Positions 7,118 through 15,617 of a stretch of DNA of 33,140 bases are shown one piece after another. Positions within the stretch are counted from its first letter, which is position 1; each line of letters begins with the position of its first letter. Where the stretch lies: the NCBI GenBank assembly GCA_943329925.2, contig CALQFT020000018.1, forward strand, positions 1 through 33,140, read 5' to 3'. Both the position numbers and the translations under genes were made by a program. The stretch comes from Opitutus sp. GAS368 (GTDB lineage Bacteria > Verrucomicrobiota > Verrucomicrobiia > Chthoniobacterales > Chthoniobacteraceae). A model generated the notes under the pieces. The model saw nothing but the letters and a program-made list of their open reading frames with translations. It ran no database searches and was not told the origin of the DNA.

Positions 7118-9043
7118 CTACGCGGTCTCCGCGGGCTCGGCTTCTTGAGCTGTGACATCTTCCAGAAGCGCGAGGATCCGTTCCAGGGCGGCTTCCGCCG
7201 TGAGGCCGTGCTTTTTACGGAGGATGTCCACTGCGCCGTGCTCGACGAATTGGTCTGGCCAACCGACTCGCACGATGGGGAGGTGGATGCATTCCTCGGC
7301 CAAATGTTCCATTACCGCACAGCCGTAGCCGTTGTGCAGCACGTGGTCTTCGAAGGTGCAAAGGAGCTCGACGGAGCGCGCAAAGAACTCTAGCGTGCCT
7401 GTATCCAAAGGCTTGATCCAGCGCGGGTTGATGACCGCTGCAGAAATGCCGTGCTTCTCCAGGAGTGCTGCGGTTTCCTCAGCGATGGCGCACATATTTC
7501 CGAGGCCAAACAGCGCCACTCGCACCGGATGCGAACTGCCATGGCGCACGATCTCCGACTTTCCGATGTCGAGCAACTTGGGTTGCGCCGCTGGTTTGGC
7601 TCCGGTGCCGACGCCTCTAGGATAGCGGATAGCGATGGGGCCGTTATAATGGTTCATCGTCCAAAGCATATCGACAAATTCCGACTCATCGCGCGGGGTG
7701 CAGAACACGAGATTTGGGATGTGTCGGAGATAACCGATGTCAAAGAGGCCGTGGTGGGTGGGGCCGTCGTCGCCGGAGAGGCCGCCACGGTCCATGCACA
7801 GGGCGACGTTTAGCTTTTGAAGGGCGATGTCATGGACGATCATGTCGTACGCGCGCTGCATGAAGGTCGAGTAGATCGCGAGGAAGGGCTTAAAGCCTTG
7901 GGTGGCCAGACCGCAGGCGAAAAGTGCGGCGTGTTCTTCTGCGATGCCGACGTCAAAGTAACGCGTGGGATGGGCGGCGGCAAAGGCGGCCAGACCGGTG
8001 CCCGTGGGCATGGCGGCGGTGATGGCCACTAGACGGTTATTTTGTTCGGCAAACTTCGAAAGCGTCGCTCCAAAAAGTTCGGAATACGTGGGCGTGGAAG
8101 TGGGCTTTGTGGCCCCCGTTTTTGGTTCGAACTTACCAAGGCCGTGGAACTTGTCCGGCTTTGCGAGAGCCGGTGCATAGCCCCTTCCCTTTTGGGTCAG
8201 GATGTGGAGCAGGACGGGCTCGTTTTGCGTTTTAAGAAATTCAAAAGTCTGCACAAGCAGGGGAATGTCGTGGCCGTCGATGGGGCCGTAGTAGCGGAAC
8301 CCGAGCTCCTCGAAAATCACACTTGGAAGCAGGAGGTTCTTCACCCCAGCCTCAACTTTGTGGGCGAAGTTGAGCGCGGTCTGGCCGCCGATCATCTTGA
8401 CGAAATGCGACGCCTTTTCGTGCAAATGCGCGTATGCGGGACTGGTGGCGATTTTATTCAGATACGACGCGATGGCGCCGACATTTTTCGCGATGGACCA
8501 TTCATTATCGTTCAGGACGACGATGAGCCGCTTTGTCTGAGCGACGTTGTTCATCGCTTCGTAACTCACTCCACAGGTGAAAGCTGCATCCCCAGCGACG
8601 CAAACCACATGCTCGTCTCCCCCACGCAAATCCCGTCCCACCGCCATCCCCAACGCTGCGGAAAGGGCCGTTCCCGCGTGCCCGGCCCCGTAGCAATCGT
8701 GGGGGCTTTCGGAGCGCAATAAAAACCCGTTGAGCCCCTCGTATTGGCGGATGGTGTCGAAACGCTCATTGCGGCCAGTGAGCAATTTATGGACATATCC
8801 CTGATGCGAGACATCGAAGACGAACTTGTCGGCAGGCGTGCTGAAGACGCGGTGCATGGCGATGGTCAGTTCCACCACGCCCAGATTTGGCCCGAGATGA
8901 CCGCCCACGGAAGTCGGATTATCCTCGGAGAGCACCCGGACAAGCTCATCGCGGACTTCTTGGGCAAGATTCGGGAGGTCTTGTTCGCGGAGTTTTTTCA
9001 CCCCGGCCGGGGAAGTGATGGATGGAAGAAGCCGTGTTGCCAT
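7118..9043 (-). CDS. dxs: 1-deoxy-D-xylulose-5-phosphate synthase
   Basis: 641 aa, the full length expected for DXS, which condenses pyruvate and glyceraldehyde 3-phosphate with thiamine diphosphate as the first step of the MEP isoprenoid pathway. The N-terminal domain has GHLGPNLGVVELT and the ThDP motif GDAAFTCGVSYEAMNN...LNDN. The middle domain has the catalytic-Glu region DVGIAEEHAA and the GGLSGDDGPTHHG loop. The C-terminal domain ends in a transketolase-type fold. The ThDP motif (GDAAFT rather than GDGALT) and GAGHAGTALSAALG differ from E. coli but keep the family pattern. xseB lies immediately upstream, a common pairing with dxs in bacteria. Confidence 0.95.
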   Translation of the reverse strand: MATRLLPSITSPAGVKKLREQDLPNLAQEVRDELVRVLSEDNPTSVGGHLGPNLGVVELTIAMHRVFSTPADKFVFDVSHQGYVHKLLTGRNERFDTIRQYEGLNGFLLRSESPHDCYGAGHAGTALSAALGMAVGRDLRGGDEHVVCVAGDAAFTCGVSYEAMNNVAQTKRLIVVLNDNEWSIAKNVGAIASYLNKIATSPAYAHLHEKASHFVKMIGGQTALNFAHKVEAGVKNLLLPSVIFEELGFRYYGPIDGHDIPLLVQTFEFLKTQNEPVLLHILTQKGRGYAPALAKPDKFHGLGKFEPKTGATKPTSTPTYSELFGATLSKFAEQNNRLVAITAAMPTGTGLAAFAAAHPTRYFDVGIAEEHAALFACGLATQGFKPFLAIYSTFMQRAYDMIVHDIALQKLNVALCMDRGGLSGDDGPTHHGLFDIGYLRHIPNLVFCTPRDESEFVDMLWTMNHYNGPIAIRYPRGVGTGAKPAAQPKLLDIGKSEIVRHGSSHPVRVALFGLGNMCAIAEETAALLEKHGISAAVINPRWIKPLDTGTLEFFARSVELLCTFEDHVLHNGYGCAVMEHLAEECIHLPIVRVGWPDQFVEHGAVDILRKKHGLTAEAALERILALLEDVTAQEAEPAETA

Positions 9044-9082
9044 GAAAAAAAGGTAATCCTAAATGATGTGGAAGATTGAGGG

Positions 9083-9105
9083 GCGGCGACTGGTTGCCTC
9101 GCCGC
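9083..9105 (-). promoter_or_regulatory. Hairpin between xseB and dxs
   Basis: GCGGCGA and TCGCCGC form a perfect 7-bp stem around a 9-nt loop, in the 83-nt gap between the xseB stop and the dxs start. No T-tract follows in the direction of transcription, so it is more likely a processing or partial-termination hairpin than a full terminator. Confidence 0.35.
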
Positions 9106-9126
9106 TTCAGTAAGCGCCAGAGTGAG

Positions 9127-9453
9127 TTAAAACAGACTCACTTCGTCGTCTGCGGGGGGCCGCTTGACTGGAGCTTGGCGCGGTGAGGGCTCCGCAGCCG
9201 CCGGGGTGGAGGTCGGGTCGAATTCGACGAGGCTCGCCCCGCCCGCCGCATTTTTGGTGATGAGCTCGATGCGCTTTTCCGCGGAGGTAAGCCGTTCCTG
9301 ACAAACCTTCACCAGACGAGTCCCTTCTTCGTACCGGCCTAAAAGCTCTTCCAATGGCAACTTGTCGCCTTCCATTTCACCCACAATTTGTTCGAGGCGC
9401 TCCAGTGCGGACTCAAAAGTGGGTTCAGTCGGTTTGTGGGTGGTTTTTGCCAT
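9127..9453 (-). CDS. xseB: Exodeoxyribonuclease VII small subunit
   Basis: 108 aa. The core (TFESALERLEQIVGEMEGD, PLEELLGRYEEGTRLVK, CQERL..AEKRIE) matches the XseB family, whose helical hairpin binds the large subunit XseA. The last ~35 residues are a Pro/Ala-rich tail beyond the usual ~80 residues. XseA is not in the window. The ATG at 9453 has no ribosome binding site. It is upstream of dxs on the same strand. Confidence 0.92.
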   Translation of the reverse strand: MAKTTHKPTEPTFESALERLEQIVGEMEGDKLPLEELLGRYEEGTRLVKVCQERLTSAEKRIELITKNAAGGASLVEFDPTSTPAAAEPSPRQAPVKRPPADDEVSLF

Positions 9454-9559
9454 GGGTAGTCGTTAAAGAGTAGGACCGCTCTGCGGCAACCTCAATCCTG
9501 AGTTTTGGGCCCAGTCAGGGTCTGCTGCAAAACGTTCCGCCAAAGTGGGCCAATCCGGG

Positions 9560-10759
9560 TTAGACCGCGGTGGGCCTGCGCCGGGTCGAGGGCAGCGCCG
9601 CGCCGGGGAGCCCCATGCCTGTCCAGTAGTCCATGATTCCCAGCGTCACGAAACGAAACACCATTTCGCGGGCTTCTTTCAACTCCACGGCGGTGCGTTT
9701 GGAGAGCGACAACAGCGACTCCGCTCCGTTGACCCCCGCCGCGAAGCGAGATTCGTGGTCCGTGAGGCGCAGGCGCTGGACAAGCTCCGAGCCGCGCCGT
9801 GTGTAAACGGGCGAACCTGTTTCGCCAATACGAAGCCCCAGAGGAAGTTCCGTCATGGTCGAGTGCCGCAGGGACACCAGAACCCAGTTGTCCGCATCAT
9901 CACCCGAGGCGGGGAACTTTGCGGCGAACTCGGGCAGGTTTTCCATGCGCTCAAATTCGAACGGGACACGTCCCGCAGACCAAATTGTGGCGAAAAGGCG
10001 GTGGCCGTGTTCGCGGATGAGGGGAACCACGTCCTCCTGTGGAAGCAATCCTTTGAGCCCCAGATACAAGAACAGCGGGCATCCAGAAATCGCCTGCCCC
10101 TGTTGCGCCTCCATGATCTGCCCGAGGGAAGCCAAGTCCAACACCACGGGGGATTCCCTGCAGTAGAGGGTGTGGTTGCGGGTGGTGGCGAAAACGAAGC
10201 GGCCTTTACTTACATAAAGCTCAATGGGCGAGCGATCTATGAAAAACCGAAGAGCCCCCGTAAGGCGGTCGCCGTGGGCCATTTGCAGGGCGGCTTGCAC
10301 ATGAAAAAAGCCGGTGTGTCCGCTAAATGCAACACGGGAAGAATCTTGTGCTGCAGACTCCGCCAGGCTGCGCACGTGGCGCGGCGCGGAAACAACTTTG
10401 GCAAGAAGTTCGGAAAGCGCGTCCCTGCCCATCGGGCTGATGACGACTTTGCGGAGGTTCGCGTAACGGTCTTCCAGTGCGTCGGCTTCTCCAGAAGCAT
10501 TCGCCAGACAGACTGGAATTTGGGCGGTGAGTGGATCCCCCGCGAGGCGTTGGAGGATGGTCTCGGTAGAGAGGTCTGGCAGCGACTCTGACAGTATAAT
10601 AAGTTCAGGAAGAGCCACTTGAAGCCTGTCAAAGGCGTCCATTCCGGACGCCGCGTACAGGATATCCACGGGCGCTCCGGGGTACTGTTGGGCAAGGATC
10701 TTCTCGGCCAGTTCAGCGCAAGCTGGCTGTTCATCGATTACGAGGACTTTCTGAAACAT
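9560..10759 (-). CDS. Degenerate receiver domain plus DUF4388 (PatA-like) protein
   Basis: 399 aa. Residues ~1-125 look like a response-regulator receiver: KVLVIDE with the acidic pair D9/E10, then an LIIL strand and a PD turn. The phospho-acceptor position is Ser (S57 in LIILSESLPD) and the later Lys of the K-P motif is replaced in VVISP, so phosphorylation in the usual way is not expected. A DUF4388 segment follows (about 155-290), with FFHVQAALQMAHGDRLTGAL and the 'G.fv.A' pattern in LYVSKGRFVFAT. DUF4388 is found in PatA-type regulators and gliding/signalling proteins. The last ~110 residues are unassigned. The gene is preceded by a 313-nt gap and followed by xseB. Confidence 0.75.
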   Translation of the reverse strand: MFQKVLVIDEQPACAELAEKILAQQYPGAPVDILYAASGMDAFDRLQVALPELIILSESLPDLSTETILQRLAGDPLTAQIPVCLANASGEADALEDRYANLRKVVISPMGRDALSELLAKVVSAPRHVRSLAESAAQDSSRVAFSGHTGFFHVQAALQMAHGDRLTGALRFFIDRSPIELYVSKGRFVFATTRNHTLYCRESPVVLDLASLGQIMEAQQGQAISGCPLFLYLGLKGLLPQEDVVPLIREHGHRLFATIWSAGRVPFEFERMENLPEFAAKFPASGDDADNWVLVSLRHSTMTELPLGLRIGETGSPVYTRRGSELVQRLRLTDHESRFAAGVNGAESLLSLSKRTAVELKEAREMVFRFVTLGIMDYWTGMGLPGAALPSTRRRPTAV

Positions 10760-11072
10760 GACCGGGGTGGGTGCCTGACTGGAACCATATTAGGGAGGAG
10801 GCCCAGTGCAGCGTCGCAGAGTAAAGCCAAGTCTGGCAGGGTCAAGGTTGCTCCGCAAAGTTGCGAAAATTCTCTGCGGCCGTCTGTGCGGGCTAAGGCA
10901 GCAGGAGGACGGAATTTGAGGGAATGGCATTCGTTAAACTTTGCTTTAGAGGGGTGCCAACTCCTTCTTTGCGAAGGTACTGCGTTGCACAAGCGCTACT
11001 CTGTGGGCTGACGGGAATTTAGCAAAAATTCCCCGTGATTCCAGCCGTCCCTTCACAACCGATTTTAGTAGT
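10760..11072. other. 313-nt divergent intergenic region
   Basis: It separates the minus-strand pseudo-receiver gene (start 10759) from the plus-strand small gene (start 11073), so it must hold promoters in both directions. The only structure I see is the hairpin at 11011-11036. No ORF in it looks real. Confidence 0.6.
11011..11036 (+). promoter_or_regulatory. Leader hairpin before the small conserved gene
   Basis: ACGGGAATTT and AAATTCCCCGT pair as a nearly perfect stem (one bulged C) around a loop of about 5 nt, 36 nt upstream of the start codon at 11073. There is no T-tract after it. It could be an operator or an mRNA leader structure. Confidence 0.4.
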
Positions 11073-11273
11073 ATGCGATTTGTTAAACTCACCCAAAGCG
11101 TTGATGGGAAAAATATTTGGATCAACCTCGACACTGTGGACAGCATGCGACTGATTGCGGCAAAAGAGCTCAGTTACACGCTGCTGGTGTCCTCCGGAAA
11201 AGAGGCTGCCGCCGTGGAAGAGACGCCCGAGGAAATCATCGCCCAAGCCAGTTACCACTGCAAATGCCCTTAA
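11073..11273 (+). CDS. Small conserved hypothetical protein
   Basis: 66 aa beginning MRFVKLTQSVDGKNIWINLD. The pattern 'vKLT....GK.iWIN.d.V......' with 'V.ETPEEIIA' near the end resembles short single-domain proteins found in many bacteria (FlbD/DUF-type). I recognise the fold pattern but not a function. It starts at ATG 11073 with no Shine-Dalgarno sequence and ends 26 nt before the convergent yceH stop. No membrane segment or signal peptide is seen. Two cysteines (HCKC) lie at the very C-terminus. Confidence 0.7.
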   Translation: MRFVKLTQSVDGKNIWINLDTVDSMRLIAAKELSYTLLVSSGKEAAAVEETPEEIIAQASYHCKCP

Positions 11274-11299
11274 TTTTAGCAGGGGCGTTGTGGTGGCCC

Positions 11300-12046
11300 T
11301 CAGGCGTGGTCTTTGACTTCTGCCAGCGGCTCTTCTTGGGTTTGAGGGGGCGGTGAGGCTGCCAAAAATGAGCTCATTTGTTCCTGAAGCATTTGCACCA
11401 TCAGCTCCAGGTCTGCGACGCGCCGCTCCAAATCCACCGTTGAACTGACCGGGGCAGGACGGAAAACCGGTTCAGGCTCAGTCTGCACTGTGGGTTCACC
11501 AGTAAGAAGTTGCGCCCAGCGGGCCTCCTTTTTACCGAGTTGCCTCGGAAGCTTTTTAACCAACTGCCCCGCTGGATGGTTGGACAAGGCCTCCAGTAAT
11601 GAGTCAAACGCTTCGGCTTCTGGCATGGGCGTCATGCGCTGGGCATTTGCCCGCAGTTGGGCCGCCGTTTGGGGGCCACGCAGGAGCAGTTCGGCAAAAG
11701 CGGCCCGATGAGTCTCGTCCATGGCGAAGACCTGTTCGAGCTTGTGCTTGAACTTTGGAACCCGTGAGTCCGCGCCGGAAAACCAAACGGCAAGTTTCTG
11801 CAGCCGCAATTCATCCACGCCAGCCTCCACTTCTGAGGTGGAGAGGGCCATGATGGGGTCGCGATTGCTGCGTTGGTTGCATGCGTTGACCAGCGCGTTG
11901 AGAGTGAGGGGATAGGCGTCCGGGGTGCAGAGTTCCTTTTCCAGCAGACAGCCCAGCGCCCGCGCTGCGACCTCGGAGAGCTTGAATTGAAGGCCGGCGC
12001 TCTGGAGGTGGTCCGGTGTGTCGCTTTCGGAATGCAGTGTGTCCAT
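11300..12046 (-). CDS. yceH: YceH-type DUF480 protein
   Basis: 248 aa from ATG 12046 (MDTLHSESDTPDHLQ). The frame stays open another 81 codons upstream, but that part is low-complexity and overlaps the hprK leader, so the internal start is preferred. DUF480 spans about residues 18-190: ARALGCLLEKELCTPDAYPL, NACNQRSNRDPIM and LRGPQTAAQLR are all typical of this family, which is predicted to consist of two winged-helix domains. A Pro/Glu-rich linker and a short coiled-coil-like segment (DLERRVADLELMVQMLQEQ) end the protein, which fits oligomerisation. It is divergent from hprK. Its molecular role is not established. Confidence 0.9.
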   Translation of the reverse strand: MDTLHSESDTPDHLQSAGLQFKLSEVAARALGCLLEKELCTPDAYPLTLNALVNACNQRSNRDPIMALSTSEVEAGVDELRLQKLAVWFSGADSRVPKFKHKLEQVFAMDETHRAAFAELLLRGPQTAAQLRANAQRMTPMPEAEAFDSLLEALSNHPAGQLVKKLPRQLGKKEARWAQLLTGEPTVQTEPEPVFRPAPVSSTVDLERRVADLELMVQMLQEQMSSFLAASPPPQTQEEPLAEVKDHA

Positions 12047-12266
12047 GCGCCGATTAAATCGGCAGCCAGAGGCGAAAGGGAGAAAATACGCCCCGAGGCA
12101 TTTTCTCAGCGAGACAGGGGCAATGGAGTTTTTTGGTATCGGCGGAGGTGATGGCCTGGCGTTTTCATCGGCTATTAGGGCCGGAACTTGTATTTTGAAG
12201 GGAAATCCCCTACCCCACTGGGAGACGAAGCCTTCCGGCGCCTCACCAAGTCCCACCACCCCTTCC

Positions 12267-13235
12267 ATGACCACCACTCCTGACCCCACTTATGCCGCTG
12301 TGACCGTTGGGACCTTTTACACAAGGCATGCAACGTCCCTTCAGATGGAGCAACTTGCTCTCTCCGGCCTAGGAATGGAGCGAGAGATCCGGGAGCCCAC
12401 GCTCAACCGACCCGGACTGGCCCTTGCAGGATTTTACTCTTATTTTGCTGAAAAACGGATCCAAGTGTTCGGCTTCGCTGAGTTTTCCTACCTCAACAGC
12501 CTCGACCCAGTGGAAGCGCAAAACCGCTGCCGAGCCCTGTGCGAACGCCCGATTCCGTGCATCATTGTCGCACGGGGTTACGAACCTCCACCCTACCTTA
12601 TTGGAGAAGCGGCGGCGGCCGGGGTGACGGTTTTCATCAGCAAGATGGTGACGATGAACTTTCTGAACGCGGCGACCCTTGCGCTGGCCAACGATTTTGC
12701 GCCGACAAAGAGCGAATACGGCTCGATGGTAGACATTTTAGGCGTTGGGACCCTGGTGCGAGGCTCTAGCGGGATCGGCAAAAGTGAGTGCGTGCTGGGG
12801 TTGCTGGAGCGGCGACACAGCTTGGTGAGCGACGATATCACCCGCTACCGCTCCATTGAGGGACGCGAACTCATAGGGACCTCCCCGGATTTGACGCGGC
12901 ATCATATGGAAGTTCGGGGATTGGGCGTGATTAACGTAATGTCGATTTTCGGGGTCGGCAGCGTGCGTTTGGAAAAGCGTCTGGACTTGGTGGTTACGCT
13001 GCGGGATTGGCAGGAATTGGAGGAAGTCGACCGCACGGGATTGGATCAAGAGTACTACGATATCCTGGGGGTGCAGATTCCCCATGTGACCATTCCGGTT
13101 CGAATGGGGCGGGATTTAGCGCGTTTGGTGGAGGTGGCGGCGCTGGATCAGAAACTAAAAAGCATGGGACATCACAGTGCGCTGGAATTCAACGAGCGGT
13201 TACTTCAGTTAATGCAGAGAAAAGAGAACTCGTAA
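12267..13235 (+). CDS. hprK: HPr kinase/phosphorylase
   Basis: 322 aa from ATG 12267. The frame extends upstream to 12018, but that part is antisense to the yceH 5' end and not family-like. The N-terminal domain (1-~140) is followed by the kinase core: Walker A GSSGIGKSE (G166-E174), the acidic pair SDD (D189, D190) and the signature MEVRGLGVINV (214-224). It phosphorylates and dephosphorylates a serine in HPr (Ser45 of the neighbouring ptsH product). The conserved His expected in the 'HG.lVDv.G' motif before Walker A reads YG here (Y151). The next gene starts 42 nt downstream. Confidence 0.95.
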   Translation: MTTTPDPTYAAVTVGTFYTRHATSLQMEQLALSGLGMEREIREPTLNRPGLALAGFYSYFAEKRIQVFGFAEFSYLNSLDPVEAQNRCRALCERPIPCIIVARGYEPPPYLIGEAAAAGVTVFISKMVTMNFLNAATLALANDFAPTKSEYGSMVDILGVGTLVRGSSGIGKSECVLGLLERRHSLVSDDITRYRSIEGRELIGTSPDLTRHHMEVRGLGVINVMSIFGVGSVRLEKRLDLVVTLRDWQELEEVDRTGLDQEYYDILGVQIPHVTIPVRMGRDLARLVEVAALDQKLKSMGHHSALEFNERLLQLMQRKENS

Positions 13236-13277
13236 AGCGCCACGAAACCCATAGCCTCAGCCCTTTTTCCGATCCAA

Positions 13278-13541
13278 GTGACCAAAGAACTCGCCATCCA
13301 AAACCGCCTCGGACTTCATGCACGGCCTTCCGCCATGTTTGTAAAAACCTGTAACCGTTTTCGCTGTGAGATTTGGGTTGAAAAGGACGGAGAGCGCGTA
13401 AATGGTAAAAGCATCATGGGATTGATGATGCTCGCCGCGGGTCTGGGTTCGCGTTTGAAAATCACCTGCGAAGGCGATGACGAAACTTCCGCCATGGACG
13501 AAATCCAGAAGTTACTCGACCGCAAGTTCGAGGAGGATTAA
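13278..13541 (+). CDS. ptsH: HPr phosphocarrier protein
   Basis: 87 aa, the normal HPr length, starting with GTG 13278. The active-site motif NRLGLHARPSA has the EI-phosphorylated His (H14). The regulatory site NGKSIMGLMMLAAG has Ser45, the target of HprK. Both sites are intact, so both EI-dependent and HprK-dependent phosphorylation are expected. It lies 42 nt after hprK and 24 nt before ptsI, in an hprK-ptsH-ptsI operon. Confidence 0.96.
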   Translation: MTKELAIQNRLGLHARPSAMFVKTCNRFRCEIWVEKDGERVNGKSIMGLMMLAAGLGSRLKITCEGDDETSAMDEIQKLLDRKFEED

Positions 13542-13565
13542 CGGCGTTTCTCGCCGACCCCAGCC

Positions 13566-15329
13566 ATGAGCGAGCCGCTTGACCTCACTGAAAGACGGTT
13601 CCAAGGCATTCCGGTTTCTCCGGGAATCGCCAGGGGAACAGTCTGGCTCCAACGTCCTGAGGACGAGACGGTTCCCCACTATGAAGTCAAGCAGGAGGAG
13701 ACCGACGCGGAGGTCTCCCGTCTAGAAGGCGCCCTCCTCAACACTCGGCTTCAAATCCAAGAACTTCAACAGCGCATCGCCGACTCCATAGGAAGCGAGG
13801 ACGCCAGCATTTTCGACGCCCATTTGCTGGTGGTCGAGGATCGCACCCTCTTGGACGAGGTGGTTCGCACCATCCACAAGGACCGCTTCAACGCGGAGAG
13901 CATCTTCGCCTCAGTGGCCAATCGCTACGCCAAATCGCTGGCCGAAATCGACGATCCCTACCTCCGCGAACGAGCCGTCGATATCCACGACGTTTGCCGC
14001 CGTGTCGTCCGCAATCTGATGGGCTGCAAGTCACGAGAGCTTCCCACTTCGGGCGAACCCCGCATTCTAATCGCCCACAATTTAACCCCCAGCGACACCG
14101 CGCAACTCAACCGCGGCACCATCCTTGGATTCGCCACCGACGTGGGCAGCCGCACCTCCCACACCGCCATCATGGCGCGTTCGCTCAACATCCCGGCAGT
14201 GGTCGCCTTACACGACATCAGCCTTGCGGTGAGCACCGGCAACCGCATGCTGCTGGACGGCTACAACGGGCTGGCGATCCTCAACCCCACCGAGGCCACC
14301 CTCAGAGAGTACGTCGAACTCGAACGCCAAAAAGGGCAGGTGGAGCGAGATCTGGTGTGTCTCCGCGAGACGGAATGCAAGACACTTGACGGGAAGCATA
14401 TTGAACTGGCAGCGAACATCGAGATGCCGCGCGACGTCGAAAACGTGCTCAAATCCGGAGCCGTCGGCGTGGGCCTTTTCCGGACAGAATTTCTCTACCT
14501 TAATTCGGAGGAACTGCCCTCGGAGGAAACGCAGTTGGAAGCCTATCGCAGCGTGGTGGCAAGCCTCGCGCCGGCGCCAGTGGTCATACGCACCCTCGAC
14601 TTGGGAGGGGACAAAGTCATGGCCTCGATGAACTTGCCCCAAGAACTCAATCCCTTTTTAGGCTGGCGTGCCATCCGCTTTTGTCTGGAACGGGTGGATG
14701 TTTTCAAAACCCAGCTCCGCGCCATCTTGCGCGCCAGCGCCCATGGGAAGGTACGCTTAATGTATCCCATGATTTCCAGCGTGGATGAAGTGCGCCGGGC
14801 CAACGAGCTACTCCACGAATGTCAAAAAGAGCTCACCGACGAAGGCCATTTTTTCGATCCAGCAATGGAAGTGGGCGTGATGATTGAAATTCCGAGCGCA
14901 GCCGTCATCGCGGATCTCCTTGCCCCAGAGGTCGATTTCTTTTCCATCGGCACAAACGACCTCATCCAGTACACCCTCGCGGTAGACCGGCTCAACGAGC
15001 GCATCGCTCATCTTTACCAGCCGACACACTCCGCCATTCTTCGTTTGATTAAAACCGTGGTGGACGCGGCCCACGCCCATGGAATCCCAGTGAGCGTGTG
15101 CGGCGAGATGGCTGGCGAAGTGGCCCTCACCCCCCTGCTTCTCGGGTTGGGCGTGGACGGGTTGAGTACCGGTGCCGCGCTGGTGCCCCGGGTCAAAAGC
15201 GCAGTGCAGAGCCTCACGCTTGCCGAGTGCAGCGTGCTTGCCGAGACGTCCCTTAAGATGGATTCCACCAAGGGGGTTTACGCGGTGTGCGAAGCGCTTG
15301 GGCGGGAGCGATATCCGGACTTATTTTAG
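13566..15329 (+). CDS. ptsI: PTS enzyme I (phosphoenolpyruvate-protein phosphotransferase)
   Basis: 587 aa, close to the usual ~570. It transfers phosphate from PEP to HPr. The phosphohistidine is H199 in GSRTSHTAIMARS. The PEP-binding barrel shows GLFRTEFLYL, RTLDLGGDK, FFSIGTNDLIQYTLAVDR and the SVCGEMAG cysteine loop, so the enzyme appears active. The ATG at 13566 is 24 nt after ptsH. No EIIB/EIIC genes follow; the next gene, 288 nt on, is an oxidoreductase. Confidence 0.96.
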   Translation: MSEPLDLTERRFQGIPVSPGIARGTVWLQRPEDETVPHYEVKQEETDAEVSRLEGALLNTRLQIQELQQRIADSIGSEDASIFDAHLLVVEDRTLLDEVVRTIHKDRFNAESIFASVANRYAKSLAEIDDPYLRERAVDIHDVCRRVVRNLMGCKSRELPTSGEPRILIAHNLTPSDTAQLNRGTILGFATDVGSRTSHTAIMARSLNIPAVVALHDISLAVSTGNRMLLDGYNGLAILNPTEATLREYVELERQKGQVERDLVCLRETECKTLDGKHIELAANIEMPRDVENVLKSGAVGVGLFRTEFLYLNSEELPSEETQLEAYRSVVASLAPAPVVIRTLDLGGDKVMASMNLPQELNPFLGWRAIRFCLERVDVFKTQLRAILRASAHGKVRLMYPMISSVDEVRRANELLHECQKELTDEGHFFDPAMEVGVMIEIPSAAVIADLLAPEVDFFSIGTNDLIQYTLAVDRLNERIAHLYQPTHSAILRLIKTVVDAAHAHGIPVSVCGEMAGEVALTPLLLGLGVDGLSTGAALVPRVKSAVQSLTLAECSVLAETSLKMDSTKGVYAVCEALGRERYPDLF

Positions 15330-15617
15330 GGAACGAAGAGGTGTTTGCGCTTAATCTGGCACCTGTGTAAGGAGGCTGCACAGAAACGAAATGCCGCGTT
15401 CTTCAAAACGCCGCAGCGTCACCCCATTTCATTTCACGTGGGCGGGAACACTCTCAACAACTGTTACCATCTCTTTTAGGTTTATGGATGATTAAAAGAC
15501 CTCAGCACCTGGGACCGAGGAGAGAAGGACCAGTTTTCTTCAAGGCGCACCCGCAGCGTTCTTTGCTTCAAATTCAAGGCGTCCCCGTGCATAGTCCCAT
15601 CGAAATCCCCCAAAATA

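Noticed and set aside
9545-10591. 348-aa plus-strand ORF
   Set aside because: It is fully antisense to the pseudo-receiver/DUF4388 gene, whose own translation shows clear domains; the long open frame comes from GC-rich codon bias.
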